Made by a program: the position numbers and the translations under genes
In this document: positions 14,736 through 14,751 of the stretch, piece after piece
Numbering within the stretch: the stretch's first letter is position 1
Layout: every line of letters begins with the position of its first letter
NCBI GenBank assembly: GCA_020851015.1
Contig: JADZDN010000298.1
Location: 1-14,751, forward strand
DNA length: 14,751 nucleotides
Direction of reading: 5' to 3'
Origin: Alphaproteobacteria bacterium
Lineage (GTDB): Bacteria > Pseudomonadota > Alphaproteobacteria > JAEULC01
Notes under the pieces: model-generated
What the model saw: only the letters and a program-made list of their open reading frames with translations
Told to the model about the DNA's origin: nothing
Database searches by the model: none

Positions 14736-14751
14736 ATGGTCGCCGAAGCCG
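14736..14751 (+). CDS. Probable start of DppC-type permease, cut by window end
   Basis: An ATG one base after the permease stop opens a frame reading MVAEA before the window ends. In Dpp/Opp/Gsi operons a DppC-type permease normally follows DppB with close spacing. The call rests on position alone; five residues carry no family signal. Confidence 0.45.

Noticed and set aside
1..14751. CRISPR arrays, tRNA/rRNA genes, insertion sequences, toxin-antitoxin or defence genes
   Set aside because: Scanned for regularly spaced repeats, transposase motifs, terminal repeats and RNA gene signatures by eye; none found, and coding is almost continuous with recognisable metabolic genes.

Overview
The window reads as ordinary high-GC chromosomal DNA from a proteobacterium. 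An alphaproteobacterium is most likely, judging by the GC-rich codon use, the gene families and a MttB-like methyltransferase without pyrrolysine; no rRNA, tRNA or other taxonomic marker is present to confirm this. It holds two solute-uptake and catabolism modules. No insertion sequence, prophage, CRISPR array or RNA gene was seen, and no gap over 300 bases lacks a gene.

Module A (1-6045, all + strand) is a polyamine/amine-type ABC importer followed by two catabolic enzymes. In order: the C-terminus of a PotD-like binding protein, a PotA-like ATPase, a single polypeptide joining the PotB- and PotC-type permeases, a DadA-like FAD amine/amino-acid oxidoreductase, and a MttB-superfamily (trimethylamine/betaine methyltransferase-like) protein. 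From the ATPase onward the genes overlap by 1-4 nt or lie 14 nt apart, so they are probably one transcript. The likely job is import of a methylated or quaternary amine, followed by demethylation and oxidation. The substrate cannot be read from the sequence, and no corrinoid protein gene is in the window.

Between the modules, a class II aldolase/adducin-like gene (- strand) and an M20 deacylase/peptidase gene (+ strand) diverge from a 131-nt regulatory region. That region holds overlapping candidate promoters and repeated CGCGAT half-sites.

Module B (8207-14751) is a peptide/nickel/opine-type (Dpp/Opp/Gsi family) importer. A binding protein on the - strand diverges from a GsiA-like double ATPase. 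The ATPase is followed by a second, paralogous binding protein, a DppB-type permease and the first codons of a probable DppC-type permease cut by the window edge. The M20 enzyme ends 3 nt from the first binding protein and could process the imported N-acylated or peptide-like compound.

The most interesting points are: the MttB-like gene in an amine-uptake operon without a visible corrinoid partner; two diverged binding proteins around one fused ATPase; matching cysteine quartets in both ATPase halves; an adducin-like protein lacking the aldolase glutamate; and several perfect inverted repeats in the intergenic regions. No clearly new system is evident.
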